From positions 64,415,416 to 64,479,415 of the forward strand of contig OX421966.1 of NCBI GenBank assembly GCA_949128115.1: DNA of 64,000 bases. Direction: 5' to 3'. Below the pieces are notes generated by a model, which worked only from the letters and a program-made list of their open reading frames with translations, did not search any database and was not told the DNA's origin. How positions within the stretch are numbered: the first letter of the stretch is position 1; each line of letters opens with the position of its first letter. Source of the DNA: Anaspis maculata. Its lineage: Eukaryota > Arthropoda > Insecta > Coleoptera > Scraptiidae. Position numbers and translations under genes: made by a program. Shown piece after piece: positions 45,160 through 56,099 of this stretch.

Positions 45160-47400
45160 CGCCAATCAATAAGTCAAACTCCATCGGCGCCCGACAGAGA
45201 AGGGGAAAAAGCACAGGACGAGCTTTTCTCTGCGCGACCACCAAAATGCGAAGGTCCGTAGGAGTTGGAGAAAAAAACAAACGCCGTCGCTAGCAGCAAT
45301 GAGAGAGAAAAGAACAAACGCTCCGCATTTCAACCACAACGAACAGAAGAGCAAATCAGGCTAGGCAGGAGGAGCGCAAAACAAAGCTCTCGGCGACCAG
45401 GGAAGAGCAGCTTCGACTCAGCGGTTACCCTCGCTATGTTTTTCCGTGCGGCGTCGGCGGGTTTACAAGTCAATGCACGGCCCACGTGACGAAATGACAA
45501 GTCGCTGAGTATTATTGAAAAACTCAGAGATGAACGGAATCTTGTCTTATCTTCAAACTTATAAGAATGTCTTTCTTAATTCATTATACACATTTTGTTG
45601 TTTCATCGCGTAATGTGAGTAGAAACCACAAGTCTGTTATCTGATCAACTTTATCTGTTGTAATTGGTTTTCAATGTGCCACAGCTCTAGTTTGTGAACA
45701 CCGTAATAACGAGTTCACTAGTATCCAAAATATAAAACTACCCTCCCAATCCCCAAATGCGACTGCCACTTAGATTTCAATGCTACCTTACCAAAGGTTC
45801 AGTGTCATGTTCATTTGATAAGAAACAATTCGTGGCAATCGTTTGACGACGGAAATTGTTCATATTGATAATTCTTCCAAAAGATAACAAAAGGCGACAA
45901 TACAAGTTGTGTCTACGCACGCTGACAGTATAGATAATTGGGCGTTGCTGAAATTGCGTTGAAATTGCGTTCCGCAAATTATAATTATTCACCCACACCA
46001 TGTTTGTATCAACTCTGGGCATAGTTTGCTGGTCTGGTACCATTAGCGACCGTGCATAAAGTGTCCAGTAACTAGATACCGCCAGGGTCATTTGAGTTAA
46101 TTAGCTTCAGTCAGGTACGAGCGAAATTGCGATTTGGAGGGTTTTCTCTGTTCGAGGAATTCATCATACAATTCGCATACCTACATAACATCCACCCCGT
46201 CATGTAGTCAGTCAAGTGAAGCCTGAATTAGTTCACCAACTACTGAGGTCATTTTAGAAAGGGGAAAGTGACTAACCGCGGCTTTAATTAGTCGTCACCA
46301 TTGCTTGAGATTCAGAGTAAAACATAGTGGGACTCAGTCAAGGTAGGTAAGGACCGCTAATTAATTTGGCGATGAGAATTTCGCGAAGTCTGGCAGTGAA
46401 GTCAAAAAGTTCTGCCTTATTAGTTCTTGGTTGAGACAGTCTTGACGAGCAGTCAATCAATAAGGACCCGGTATGTTTCGTCGCCGAGCTTCCAATAAAA
46501 TCATTTTCTTCACAATTATTCAGCTGGCATGCCAACTCCATCATAAATATTTCAGGGTGAGACACGGGGCTTCGCACATTTTGACTTGGTAGAAAATTGA
46601 ATTTGAACACCCTGGTGCGCCAGTTGCGTTTAGATGATTCTGTTGTTCCCGACTCGAGTTCCGAAGGTTGTTTCGCCAGTTCCATATATACTTGTACCTG
46701 CACAGGAATGTGTGAGGAATAACATATCAGGTTTCGAGATAGGTCCGGGATACTGCGGCGTTTCCGGGTTGCCCGGAGCCCGCGTCCGGAGACCCCCTAT
46801 TCTGTGTGGCTGCTGCGTGGGCAGAAGCACGACGAGCAGGCACCCCCAGTTAGACTCATCGATTCGCCCCGGCGACGTTGTTCTGTGCATGGGTGTGTGT
46901 TCGGTGCACGGCTAGCAGCAGTGGCCTCAACAAGTGGCATTTTAACATTGTTGCTGCTGCATCTGGGAAGCTGCTGTGGCACGCGCGCCAGACAAACGGA
47001 AAATGACAGGGATGAATCCGATCGCTGGAAAATCTTATTTTCGTCGAGTTGTTCTTTGATTTACTTACTCGCATAAAGAAGCGTAAGCACCGAGCTCAAG
47101 CCGAGAGGAATTTTTCGTTTGTCATCTCTTTTTGTAGTAGGGTAAGGGTATTACGCGAGTTATTCTGTTCGCAATGTGAAACGAATATCAAAATTTTTGT
47201 TTTTTATATCTCCCCATAAAGGCTGGATGTTGATGTAATCATCTTTAACACGATAACATTTTTATTGTAGAAACTAGTAGATCTAGATACACATACTTAT
47301 TTGTTCAAAAAAATAAGAATTGGTGCTTGTTCCTCATTTTTCTGGGTTAATTTGGAGTCTCGGGTAGATAATCGTCTAATTTTTTGTGATCGTCCTAGAT
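45160..47400. other. Unassigned; GC-richer blocks at 45160-45490 and 46620-47000
   Basis: Two blocks have raised GC and short open frames on both strands, none with a domain I know. They may include untranslated exons or promoter DNA of a host gene. The rest is AT-rich and featureless to my reading. Confidence 0.35.
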
Positions 47401-47555
47401 GCATAAGCGTATGATGGTTTGATCCGATTGCATCGCTCTGGGAGGTTGACCAGCGGATGGCGCCTCGCCATGCACCTCAGCTTTTGTCACAGCGGAAGTC
47501 ATCACACATTTTCTTAAACTCGCTCTCCATGAACTGGATGCCATCGTCGCTTAGG
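47401..47555 (-). pseudogene. Retroelement integrase fragment (left of gypsy insertion)
   Basis: The minus strand reads VLSDDGIQFMESEFKKMCDD, the part of a retroviral-type integrase core around its second Asp. It abuts the target duplication of the LTR element at 47561-53481. On the other side of that element, minus-strand gag/protease sequence begins at 53487. The LTR element therefore inserted into an older minus-strand retroelement. Clade uncertain (copia or gypsy). Confidence 0.55.
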
Positions 47556-47560
47556 ACATC

Positions 47561-47787
47561 TGTTCATCCAAAACCTAAATTAGGTGTGTATAGCTACATT
47601 AACGGGAGTTATGGAAACAGCTGTTAGTTGTGTTACTGTTCTATGTAAATACCATTATTTCTTGTATTGTATAAAATAATAGATAAGGTGACGATAACTT
47701 CTTGCTGTGATATCAGAAGAAAATAGACATTGATTTTATACGTTCGAATTTAATTTGCTCTTCGAAACTTCTGAAAAATATATAACA
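47561..47787 (+). repeat. 5' LTR
   Basis: 227 bp, TGTTCATCC...ATAACA. It would hold the promoter and RNA start. A (TTA)n tract follows at 47818-47870 in the leader. The matching 3' LTR is at 53255. Confidence 0.9.
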
Positions 47788-48079
47788 ATTGGTGACGAAG
47801 ATTGGCAACGAACAGGAATATTATTATTATTATTAATGTTATTATTATTATTATTGTTATTATTAATACTTTATTGTCTTTACCTGTCTAATACGAATAC
47901 GGTTACGGATAGACAGATTACTCTTAAAAATTACGATTACAGATGACGACCTCGCAAAGCCCAAGGATTTAGAATTACGGAGTAATAAGAAAGAAGTTAC
48001 TGTGGAAAATAGAACGGTACATGGAACAGTTGACGAAGGCAATACAAGAAATGCAAGCCACGAATAAGGCGTTGATGGA

Positions 48080-49574
48080 ACGACAAGTTTTGTAAAGTTT
48101 GATTGTTATTTACAAAAACTGGAAAATCATCTGGAACTGAAAAACGTTAACGATACGACAAACGACACTAAATGCGCACACATCCTAATAAACTGTCTTA
48201 GTCCCAAAATTTATCAAACATTGACAAAACTTACAGCTCCGGATTTACCAAAAACAAAACATTACAATAGACACTGGTTAAACTACTGAAAGACCATCTG
48301 TCACCAGAGCCGAGCGAAATAGCCGAACAACACAAATTTCCATCACGTATGCAACAGGAAGGTGAGACCATAATCAATTATGTTGCAGAACTAAGAAAAC
48401 TGACAATGTACTGCAATTTCACTTGCGGAAAATGCAACAGTTCTACCAATGATGCACACATGAGGTCCCAGTTTATACGAGGTATTAGGGACACCGACAT
48501 TCGTGAACGATCGCTGCAACAAAAGGCGACAGTGACCCTGGAGGAAATCATACATTTAGCCAAGGCAATCGAAACATCAAAAAGAGATTCAAACCAAATG
48601 CAGCCAGTTACTTCAATCAACAAAATAAGTAACGTGAAAAAGGCTAGCAGGTGGAACGGCAGAGATGAGAAGAGTAACAAGGGAAGTTCAATAAAAGAAT
48701 TATTGGGAAAATGTTTTAGATGTGGCAGGGAAAATAACACGGCGGACGAATGTACTTCAAAGAATTCAATTTGCGGCATGTGTGGCACAAAGGGCCATCT
48801 ACGAAGAGTCTGTTTGAAAGGAAGGCATTATACAAGCAAGGACCACAAAATGATGATGGCAGAAGATGACAAGGATGAAGAGGATGACGGAAGAGACCAA
48901 GCTGAAATGTTTACGATTCACTCCATATCTTCGTATTCAAAAAAATTCCTATTGAATGTAAAACTAGACAACAAAGAATGTGCTATGGAATTGGATACTG
49001 GCGCAGCACTCTCTACAATGTCGTTGAATCAATTTCAGAAAATGTACCCGGCTAAAAAGTTGCGTTCAACCAATGTCAAATTACGAACATATACCGGTGA
49101 AGAAATCTACCCAAGGGAGAAAGCTTCAGTGAAAATAAGCTATAAAGGGCAGTTGATACAGGGCGAGATCTACGTGCTACCGTCAAACATGGAACCGATT
49201 TTTGGAAGAGAATGGCTGGAGAAAATCAAAATTGATTGGGAATCAATACACCAACTTCAAAGCACGAAGGAAATGTACGAAGAGAAATTAGAAAAACTGT
49301 TGAATGAATACACCGATATATTTCAGGCCACAGTGGGAACCGTACCAAACTACTCATGTACACACCAGCTCGTCGATGAAAATGTTCAACCGGTGTTTTT
49401 TCGGCCAAGACCGCTACTACCCAGGGTCGAAGAAGAAACTACGCGGTTGGAAGAAGCCGGAATCATTGAAAAAATCAAACACTGTACGTGGGAAACACCC
49501 AGTGGTTCCAGTTGTGAAGCCAAATGGAAAATTCGAGCAACAAAGTTTTCAATCATTGCTAAAGAACTGTCAAA
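48080..49574 (+). pseudogene. gag, protease and start of RT of the gypsy element
   Basis: From about 48080 gag residues (FDCYLQKLENHLELKN) run to a shift near 48260. The frame 48349-49704 then goes on through gag, two zinc knuckles (CFRCGRENNTADEC, where Asn takes the place of the usual His, and intact CGMCGTKGHLRRVC) and the aspartic protease LDTGAALSTMS (about 48993-49025). It ends in the RT start with PIFGREWL upstream. Gag coats the RNA and the protease cuts the polyprotein. A further shift near 49390-49500 moves the RT residues HPVVPVVKPNGK to another frame. From 49575 an inserted DNA element takes over. Confidence 0.82.
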
Positions 49575-50000
49575 GGTAAGAGCTTCAATTGTAACTTTTT
49601 CGATAGATTTGTTCCATCCAAAACTTTTATTCCTCTTGCATTTTTTCCGTAGGATGCATCGTTCTGAAGTAAAAGTGAAAAAAATACGGACGTGTCATGA
49701 ATAATTTTCAACATAATCCCAATCCCCTCTAATTTCACTGTCACTGGTTAGATTTGTTTAGAACTTTGCATGTACATTTGCACTGTTGAGAAATTTCTCT
49801 ATACCTCTATAATTTGAAGCTCCTACCTTCGACGGTTTTCCAGCAAATATTTAAAAACTTTGTTCAACTTCGTACCTTTGAAGGGCTGTAACTCCCTTAG
49901 GAAGCATTTTAGGGTAAAATGTTACTCTTACTTTTCGACTTATTTTTTTGAGGTGAATCACTTCTCGAAGTATTATGCAAGGTCACCGGAACACCCTGTA
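49575..50000. mobile_element. One-ended DNA-transposon remnant
   Basis: Interrupts gypsy RT after KELSK. It ends ACCGGAACACCCTGTA and contains CTCCCTTAGGAAGC, also found inside the TIR of the DUF4817 transposon. A matching left end was not found. It abuts the next element at a shared TA. Confidence 0.5.
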
Positions 50001-50001
50001 T

Positions 50002-50592
50002 ACAGGCTGTCCCGAAAACACACCGATAACGTTCTAGGGCAGCTTCCTCTCATCAAAACAAGAAAAAAAGTTCCTATTAATGTGGGTCCGGAAACGCTTC
50101 CTGAAGGAGCTACAGGCTACAGGCCCGTAAAGGTGAGACCCTGAAGATGATGTTTATTTTATATTTCCGAAACCGTTCAAGGGAAATCAATCAAACTTGA
50201 CACATTCAATAACCTTCTTATGCCCAATAAAATTTAAACGCCAAACAAAAATGAAGTTGCTTTGGAATCGTTTCACAATTCACATTCAAAAAAGTTAGGA
50301 TTATTTTTACCCCCACACCTCAGCCTGACCCACCCCTGGTGAATTATTTTGGAATTATTCTTGCCTCGTTCTGTTCGGCATAAGAAGATTCAGCGGGCAT
50401 GTCAAGTTTGAATAATTTCCCTTGAACGGTTTTGGAGATATTGCATAAAAACCATCTTCAGGGTTCCACCTTTAGGGGCCTGTAGCTTCCTCAAGAAGCG
50501 TTTCCGGACCCATGTTTATGGGAACTTTTTTTCTTGTTTTGATGAGAGGAAGCTGCTCTAGAACGTTGTCGGTATATTTTCGGGACACCTGT
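50002..50592. mobile_element. MITE derived from the DUF4817 transposon family
   Basis: The left end ACAGGCTGTCCCGAAAACAC and right end inverted (TACAGGTGTCCCGAAAATAT) match the TIR at 20621. Shared interior words are GGGTCCGGAAACGCTTCCT and CCCCACACCTCAGCC. The transposase is gone, leaving about 270-bp arms. It splits the RT of the gypsy element. Confidence 0.82.
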
Positions 50593-50593
50593 A

Positions 50594-51410
50594 CAATGCG
50601 ACGGGAATACAGCAAAAATGCAGGCAATCAGTACCCATAAAGGCGTTTACAAGGTAAAGCGGCTCATGTTTGGTGTGAGAACAGCGCCTAACGTATGGCA
50701 GAGATTTGTGAAACAGATATTATAAGGAATGGAAGGAGTCGTCGTGTTCTTCGATGACATTGCAATCTAGGAAAGTACAGAAGAGGAACTTCTCCGGAGG
50801 TTGGAGAATGTATTGGTGGCGGCACAAAAATTTGGACTACACTTTAACAAGGACAAATGCAAATTCAACCAGGAATCCATTACGTACCTGGGACACAAAT
50901 TGATGCAAATGGAATTCATACAACATCGGAGAAGGTACAAGCAATCCGGGAAGCTAAAAGACCAAGAGACGTAGGTCAGTCACGTTCTTTTTTGGGTTTG
51001 GTAAATTTTTACCAGAAGTGCTTACCAAATTAAGCATCAAAGCTACAAAACCTTCACTTACTGCTCAAGAAAAATACAAGGTACGTCTGGGGAAAAGAAC
51101 AAGAAGCCACATTTACAAAATTGAAAGAAGAAATTGCAAGCACCAGTGTCCAAGTTCCGTTCAATCCAGGCTGGAAAATTACGTTAGCGACGGACGCATC
51201 GCCTATAGGAATGGGGGCAGTGTTGTCACACATCTTGCTTGATGGATCCGAACGTCTAATAGCTTTTGCGTCAAGATCGGCGAGTATTTCTAAAAAAAAA
51301 CTACAGCCAGCTCGACATGGAAGCTACCGCCATAGTTTGGAGAATCAAGGAGTTTTTCCAGTACTGTTACGGAAAAAATTCGTCCTTATCACCGACAACA
51401 AACCCTTAAC
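50594..51410 (+). pseudogene. RT and RNase H of the gypsy element
   Basis: RT residues resume with FGVRTAPNVWQRFVKQI, a stop, GMEGVVVFFDDIAI (catalytic FFDD at about 50740) and another stop, then LHFNKDKCKFNQESITYLGH. The tether SRSFLGLVNFYQKCL follows (about 50985-51030). RNase H reads ATFTKLKEEI, ITLATDASPIGMGAV, ERLIAFASRSAS and VLITDNKPLTT. About 60-80 RT residues were lost or displaced by the DNA elements at 49575-50592. Stops and shifts make it dead. The SINE at 51411 interrupts RNase H. Confidence 0.85.
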
Positions 51411-51709
51411 AACCCAGTCGGTAGCACGGTGAGCTCGGCCCCGCTTTCAAAGGCGAAGGTCCCGGGTTCAAATCCGCACTGGGCCAGATGGACTTTTTCA
51501 CGCGTTTCTTAGTACTGGGGCATCTACTATCGTGCGGTGATGCCCCGGGGAAAGGGATAAAACGAGAAAGCCATCGAAACAAAACCCCACTGATTAATCC
51601 TCACTGTACCAGAAATGTCTTCGCTGTTATCGTCAATACTGTTATCGTTACTGAAAAACCCCCACAGAAAAACCTGCTAATAACCTAGAAGTTGATGCAG
51701 GACAAAAAA
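51411..51709 (+). mobile_element. tRNA-derived SINE (II) with 11-bp target duplication
   Basis: AAACCCTTAAC stands at 51400-51410 and 51710-51720. The head has an A box (TAGCACGGTGAGCTCGG, 51422-51438) and B box (GGTTCAAATCC, 51465-51475). The body is about 230 bp and the tail A-rich (ACAAAAAAAA). Body and head differ from the SINE at 28125. Inserted within gypsy RNase H after the element was already present. Confidence 0.85.
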
Positions 51710-51720
51710 AAACCCTTAAC

Positions 51721-53254
51721 CACAATTTTTCACCCGCATGAAAGCTTACCTGCAACGTCGTCAGTAAGATTACTTCATTATGCTAACTACTCATCAGGAT
51801 TCGACTACAAAATTCATCACAGGGAGACGGAGCTCCATAGTAATGCTGATTTCCTGTCGCGTGCACCACTTTCAAGTACAACAATTACAAATCAAGATCA
51901 AATTACAGTATTCCAAATTAGTCAGATTAAATTTTTACTAGTCACACACAAGGAAATCAAAAAAAAAACAGAAAAAGACGAAGACTTACGAAAACTATAC
52001 CTTGCATTACAAACTTGGATGAATTACCGGACAGGAAAAACCCAGCAGAGTTCAGCCTTCAAGATGGATGTATTTTGGGAGGCATAAGAATCATCATACC
52101 GAGAAGTTTACAAAAACCCATTCTACAGGAGCTGCACGCAGCCCATACGGGGGTGGTCAGGATGAAAGCCCTCGCAAGAAGCTATGTATGGTGGAAAAAC
52201 ATCAATCAAGACATCGAGAATGCAGCGAGAGATTATCTCAGTTGTGCAAAGGTACGGAATAATCCAGTGGAGGTCGGAGTTCATCCTTGGGAGTATGCAA
52301 CATTCCCATGGCAAAGAATACAATCATGTAGATTTTGCAGGACCATGCTGGAACACTAACTTTCTCATCGTCGTAGATTCATTTTCAAAGTAGCTGGAAG
52401 TCATTCAAATGAAATCTTCCACATCGAAGAAGACTATTGAAAAACTCTGCGGAATATTTGCACGGTTCGGGTTACCACTTACGCTGGTAACGGATAATGT
52501 ACCAACTTTTAAATCATAAGAGTTTGAAGATTTTTTGAAAATGAACGGAATCAATCACAAAGTTACAGCGCCATACCACCCAGCAACCAATGGCCAAGTC
52601 GAGCGATACGTACACACGGTAAAACAAGCTTTACGTACCATGGATCTGGGAGGGGGAGATTTCAATCAAATATTATGCCGATTCCTAATGCATTACAGAA
52701 GAACGCCAAACTCAACAACAAATGTAAGCCCAGTAGAACTTATGTTCAAAAGAAATATTCGAACGCGACTGGAATTGATTAGAAGAAATATTGGTGAAGA
52801 GATAAATTTCAAAAAGAAGCCGGATGAATCAACATCAAAAGTATTCGAAATTGGTGGAACAGTACAAGTCTGAAGTTATACGAATAAAGCGAAAAAATGG
52901 GATTTTGGAACGAATGCCGGGCGCGAGGGCCAACTCCACTACAAAGTGTCCATAAACTGACGAGAACACACTGGCCATGTGGACCAAATTCTGTTATTCA
53001 AAGAAATGCTGCCTCGAGATGAATTGCCTTGGACAAGCCTGAACACTCCAAAACTCCCAGAGGAAACCGAAGAGACGGCATCAGCGCAAAAAGATAATTG
53101 GATTCCCGAGACCAGCGCAAGAAAATCACTAGAAGCTACTCAAAGAAAATCTGTGCTAGAGGCGGAGAAGTCCGAACCAGAAGTTCTCTTGCTACGTCGA
53201 TCTAATCGAACTAAAAGGAAGCCAGAACGTTTCGAATATTGCGCCCCCGGCAGG
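51721..53254 (+). pseudogene. RNase H end and integrase of the gypsy element
   Basis: The linker YKIHHRETELHSNADFLSRA leads to the integrase zinc domain HAAHTGVVRMKALARSYVWW (His pair) with SCAK, where the second cysteine of CxxC is lost. Core: DFAGP (about 52331), TDN (about 52494) and the Glu of NGQVERYV (about 52585-52610), which are the D, D, E catalytic residues. The tail is basic with RSNRTKRKPERF before the 3' LTR. Integrase joins cDNA to chromosomes. Stops near 52393, 52517 and 52871 and shifts inactivate it. Confidence 0.85.
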
Positions 53255-53481
53255 TGTTCATCCAAAACCTAAATTAGGTATATGTACCTACATTAACGTG
53301 AGTTATGAAAACAGCTGTTAGTTGTGTTACTGTTTTATGTAAATACCATTATTTCTTGTATTGTATAAAACAATAGATAAGGTGACAATAACTTCTTGCT
53401 GTAATATAGAAGTCAATAGACATTCATTTCATACGTTCGAATTTAATTTCGCTCTTCGAAACTTCTGAAAAATACTTAACA
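53255..53481 (+). repeat. 3' LTR
   Basis: 227 bp and collinear with the 5' LTR with scattered substitutions. GCGCCCCCGGCAGG lies immediately before it, where the purine tract priming plus-strand DNA is expected; as a purine tract it is poor. Confidence 0.9.
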
Positions 53482-53486
53482 ACATC

Positions 53487-54060
53487 ACTGATGAAAACTG
53501 TAGAGGAGGAAGACCTCGATCTTCACTATTCTCACTGCTTTGTTGCCGTGAAGTAATTTTGTAATGGCTACCGTTTTCCGTTTCTCCTTTAGGACTGGGA
53601 CTTTACGCTCAGGGACGTTACTGTTGAACGAAAGTTTTATAGGTAGAAATTTGAACATTCGGTCATCGCGAACCATCTGTTGAGAGTAGTCGTCGGGACA
53701 AGCTAAGAGCTCTGTTCTCAGGTCCAAACAGAATGAATCGGTGATATTCAGCGCCTCACGATCTCGTGAGATGTGGTCAGCCACTCCCGAGTCAGGAACG
53801 GCACGAAGTGACGTGTCCTGGACAACGTTTAGTCTACCATTTAGATTTTCAAAGAAAAAGTCGAAACGAAAAAGCCTGGTGTTTCAAATCGCACGTCTCC
53901 CGTTGGGTCCTTTCTTTGAAGTAGTCACAGAAGGGGAACGTTGTCTGTGATGCTCTAAAAGAAGTGCTCCGATATGTCCTGAATTTGTTAATTTGCTTTG
54001 CGCATGGATTTGTTGGTCTGGGTTGAATGCAGACATCGGAAACTTTCACAAGTCACGTCT
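53487..54060 (-). pseudogene. Older retroelement gag/protease remnant (probable Ty1/copia)
   Basis: Minus strand from 54060: a region with GHIGALLLEHHRQRSPS, possibly a decayed zinc knuckle. AVPDSGVADHISRDREALNI follows, where DSG-A-DH resembles the active site of a copia protease. The frame 53784-53485 then continues with IKLSFNSNVPERKVPVLKE. The reading resumes as integrase at 47555-47401 across the LTR element. The copia assignment rests on the protease-like motif and is moderate. Confidence 0.5.
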
Positions 54061-55428
54061 ACCATGCCTGCGGAGCAAACAGGACTCTCCAAAAATCCCC
54101 CATTTGAGACTCCATGGCCTTTGACGTAGAAACTATTGTAAAGATCCCACATCGACTACTTGAAGCCGAATGTTTCCAATCCTGACCGACACCCATACGA
54201 AGTAACTAGGAGTTGACTAAGCCAAGTCACTGACTGCGAAAGAACTGTAAACCAAACTCTGAGGTTGCTTGTCGAGGATTCCTAAGGTGTTGGTGAGCGA
54301 AAATGGAAGGCAACTGGGCAAGATATCGTTTTCTTCCAAAGAAAAGGAATCACACATCACTTCTCCACCGTTCATTCCAAGTAGTAATGGAGCAGCTGGA
54401 AATTGAGTCGAAACTTTCAAGGCAAAAAGCAGTATTGTTTGTTAACCACTTTCAGACTCATTTGTTATGAAATCTTTTGGAGGATTCACCCCATCCTTCA
54501 CACAGAGAAAAGGCGACAATAACATTTTTCAATCCAGGTCCGGAAGTTCTGAGGTGGAGGATGAAGCAAGTGGAGCAAGTGTCAACCGCGGTGAATATCT
54601 GCGAAACAAAAACAAGAATAGTTGTCGAAGTCGCTGGTTTCGAACCCTTATCTCAGTGAAGCGATTACTGTTGCAAACTGAGTAACTGACTTTAGCAAAT
54701 AGGTGAATTCATCACTACGTCAACACATTACTCCCATTAAGAAAGAGCACAGAAAATCGTTCTGTTTTAAAATTTGGTCGCGCTCTAATTCCTGCTCCGT
54801 GTTCATATCACCGGATAACCAAAAGTTGTATCGCTGTAAACTGTAAATCCATTCTCAGATTAGTGTCCTTGTAAATTCTCTGATGACGAAGTAGTAAACC
54901 GATTCTTTACGGTGGGTACTAAAACGAGATAGCGCCGCTTTAAAGGGGCAACACCCGACCTGTTTCCACAGTCGTCCCTTTGATTGACGCCGTGGCACAC
55001 AGACCCGTCCACCAACCCCCTTTTGTCCTGCCTCCTTTTGAAACGCGACAGGTGTATACGATTCCGACACGCCATTCCAACAACTGGAGGAAACTCGCGA
55101 AATAAGAGCCCGGAGACTGAATTATGAATAATTCGAAACTCAAACCGAGCGAAACGCTGTTTGCGGAAAAGAGCAACGGCAAAATGGGGACACACGGGGA
55201 AAGGATGAGAGGAGCAAGGGCGTTTAGGTAATTTACACCCACGCGCTGGGCTGCGGATTATGCGAGTGCTGTGTTGTGTTGATAAGATTACCAAAAAAAA
55301 AAGAGCTGAAACAGCATAATAAACGACAAGGAAATGCAGCGTTTTTGAAATTACATAGAGAGATCGGAGGCTCGAAGGGCCAAATCCCAATCCCATATAG
55401 AAAGCTAGATTTTACGGCGCTGGCTGAG
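54061..55428. other. No gene recognised
   Basis: Frames on both strands at 54217-54685 and 54855-55396 (up to 178 codons minus) have no recognised domain. The 54860-55396 minus frame has hydrophobic stretches and could be chance. Might be upstream DNA of a promoter at 55429. Confidence 0.35.
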
Positions 55429-55437
55429 TATAAAAGG
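55429..55437 (+). promoter_or_regulatory. TATA-box-like sequence
   Basis: TATAAAAGG within a moderately GC-rich stretch, followed 45 bp later by a (TGC)n tract. It matches the insect TATA consensus, but no coding exon is visible downstream. Treat as a candidate only. Confidence 0.3.
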
Positions 55438-55479
55438 AGCCGTGAGTATGGATAGAGATTTGAAAACTTTTGTGCTTTG

Positions 55480-55504
55480 TTGTTGCTGCTGCTGCTGCTG
55501 CTGC
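55480..55504. repeat. (TGC)n microsatellite
   Basis: About seven to eight TGC units in a row, just after a TGTTGTTGC start. Confidence 0.9.
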
Positions 55505-56099
55505 ATTTGAGGGTGGCTGTGGGAGGACGGAGGTGATAGGGGTGTCGAAAGGGGAAGTTATTGTCTTTCTAGGTTGCGCGCATGAAATTTACATGGCATT
55601 CGTGAGACGGAACAGGCAATAAACCTTGCAATAAACAATTCAGCAAAAAGCGTCTTCCTGCGTCGTGATTGTGGCTTAGATGTCGTAAAATGAGAGCATG
55701 GTAGAGTTGTTGAGACGCAAGGGGTATAAAGAATGCCCAATTAGGGTCGTTGAGAAGCAGTTTGCTATATGGAAAACAGGGCCTTGTTCGTTCCCAAGGA
55801 ACATAAATCGTCCGCTTTATAGATTACGCGTCGTTTGAATTTATTGAAAGGAGTTTTTTATTGAGTAGGTAGGTAACGGTAACAGGGGTGGAAGAAGGCT
55901 TCAATTCAAGATTGGCACTTTCAGCACTCCCACTTTTAATATATTTGATTGCTGTTTCTTGAAACTCGCTTAGAATCTCTATCAACTGAGAACGACTCAT
56001 CTGAAGTTTTCTCTAGAGCAATAAGGGATACTTACACTGATACATACGCAAAGAGCTCAGCAAGGTGATCGAGTTGGGAATGTTGTCTAAGCCAGCCAC
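55505..56099. other. No gene recognised
   Basis: No coding or repeat structure was recognised between the microsatellite and the tandem RT array. Confidence 0.3.

Larger units (their letters stand above)
47556..53486 (+). mobile_element. Ty3/gypsy LTR retrotransposon, nearly complete, degraded
   Basis: The 5' LTR 47561-47787 and 3' LTR 53255-53481 are 227 bp each, begin TGTTCATCC and end AACA. ACATC stands at 47556-47560 and 53482-53486 as a 5-bp target duplication. TGGTGACGAAGATTGG follows the 5' LTR at the primer-binding position. The order gag, protease, RT, RNase H, integrase is gypsy-type, resembling the K02A2.6-like pol proteins common in insects. The LTRs differ at more than a dozen sites, so it is not young. 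Inside are two DNA-transposon pieces (49575-50592) and a SINE (51411-51709). Confidence 0.9.
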
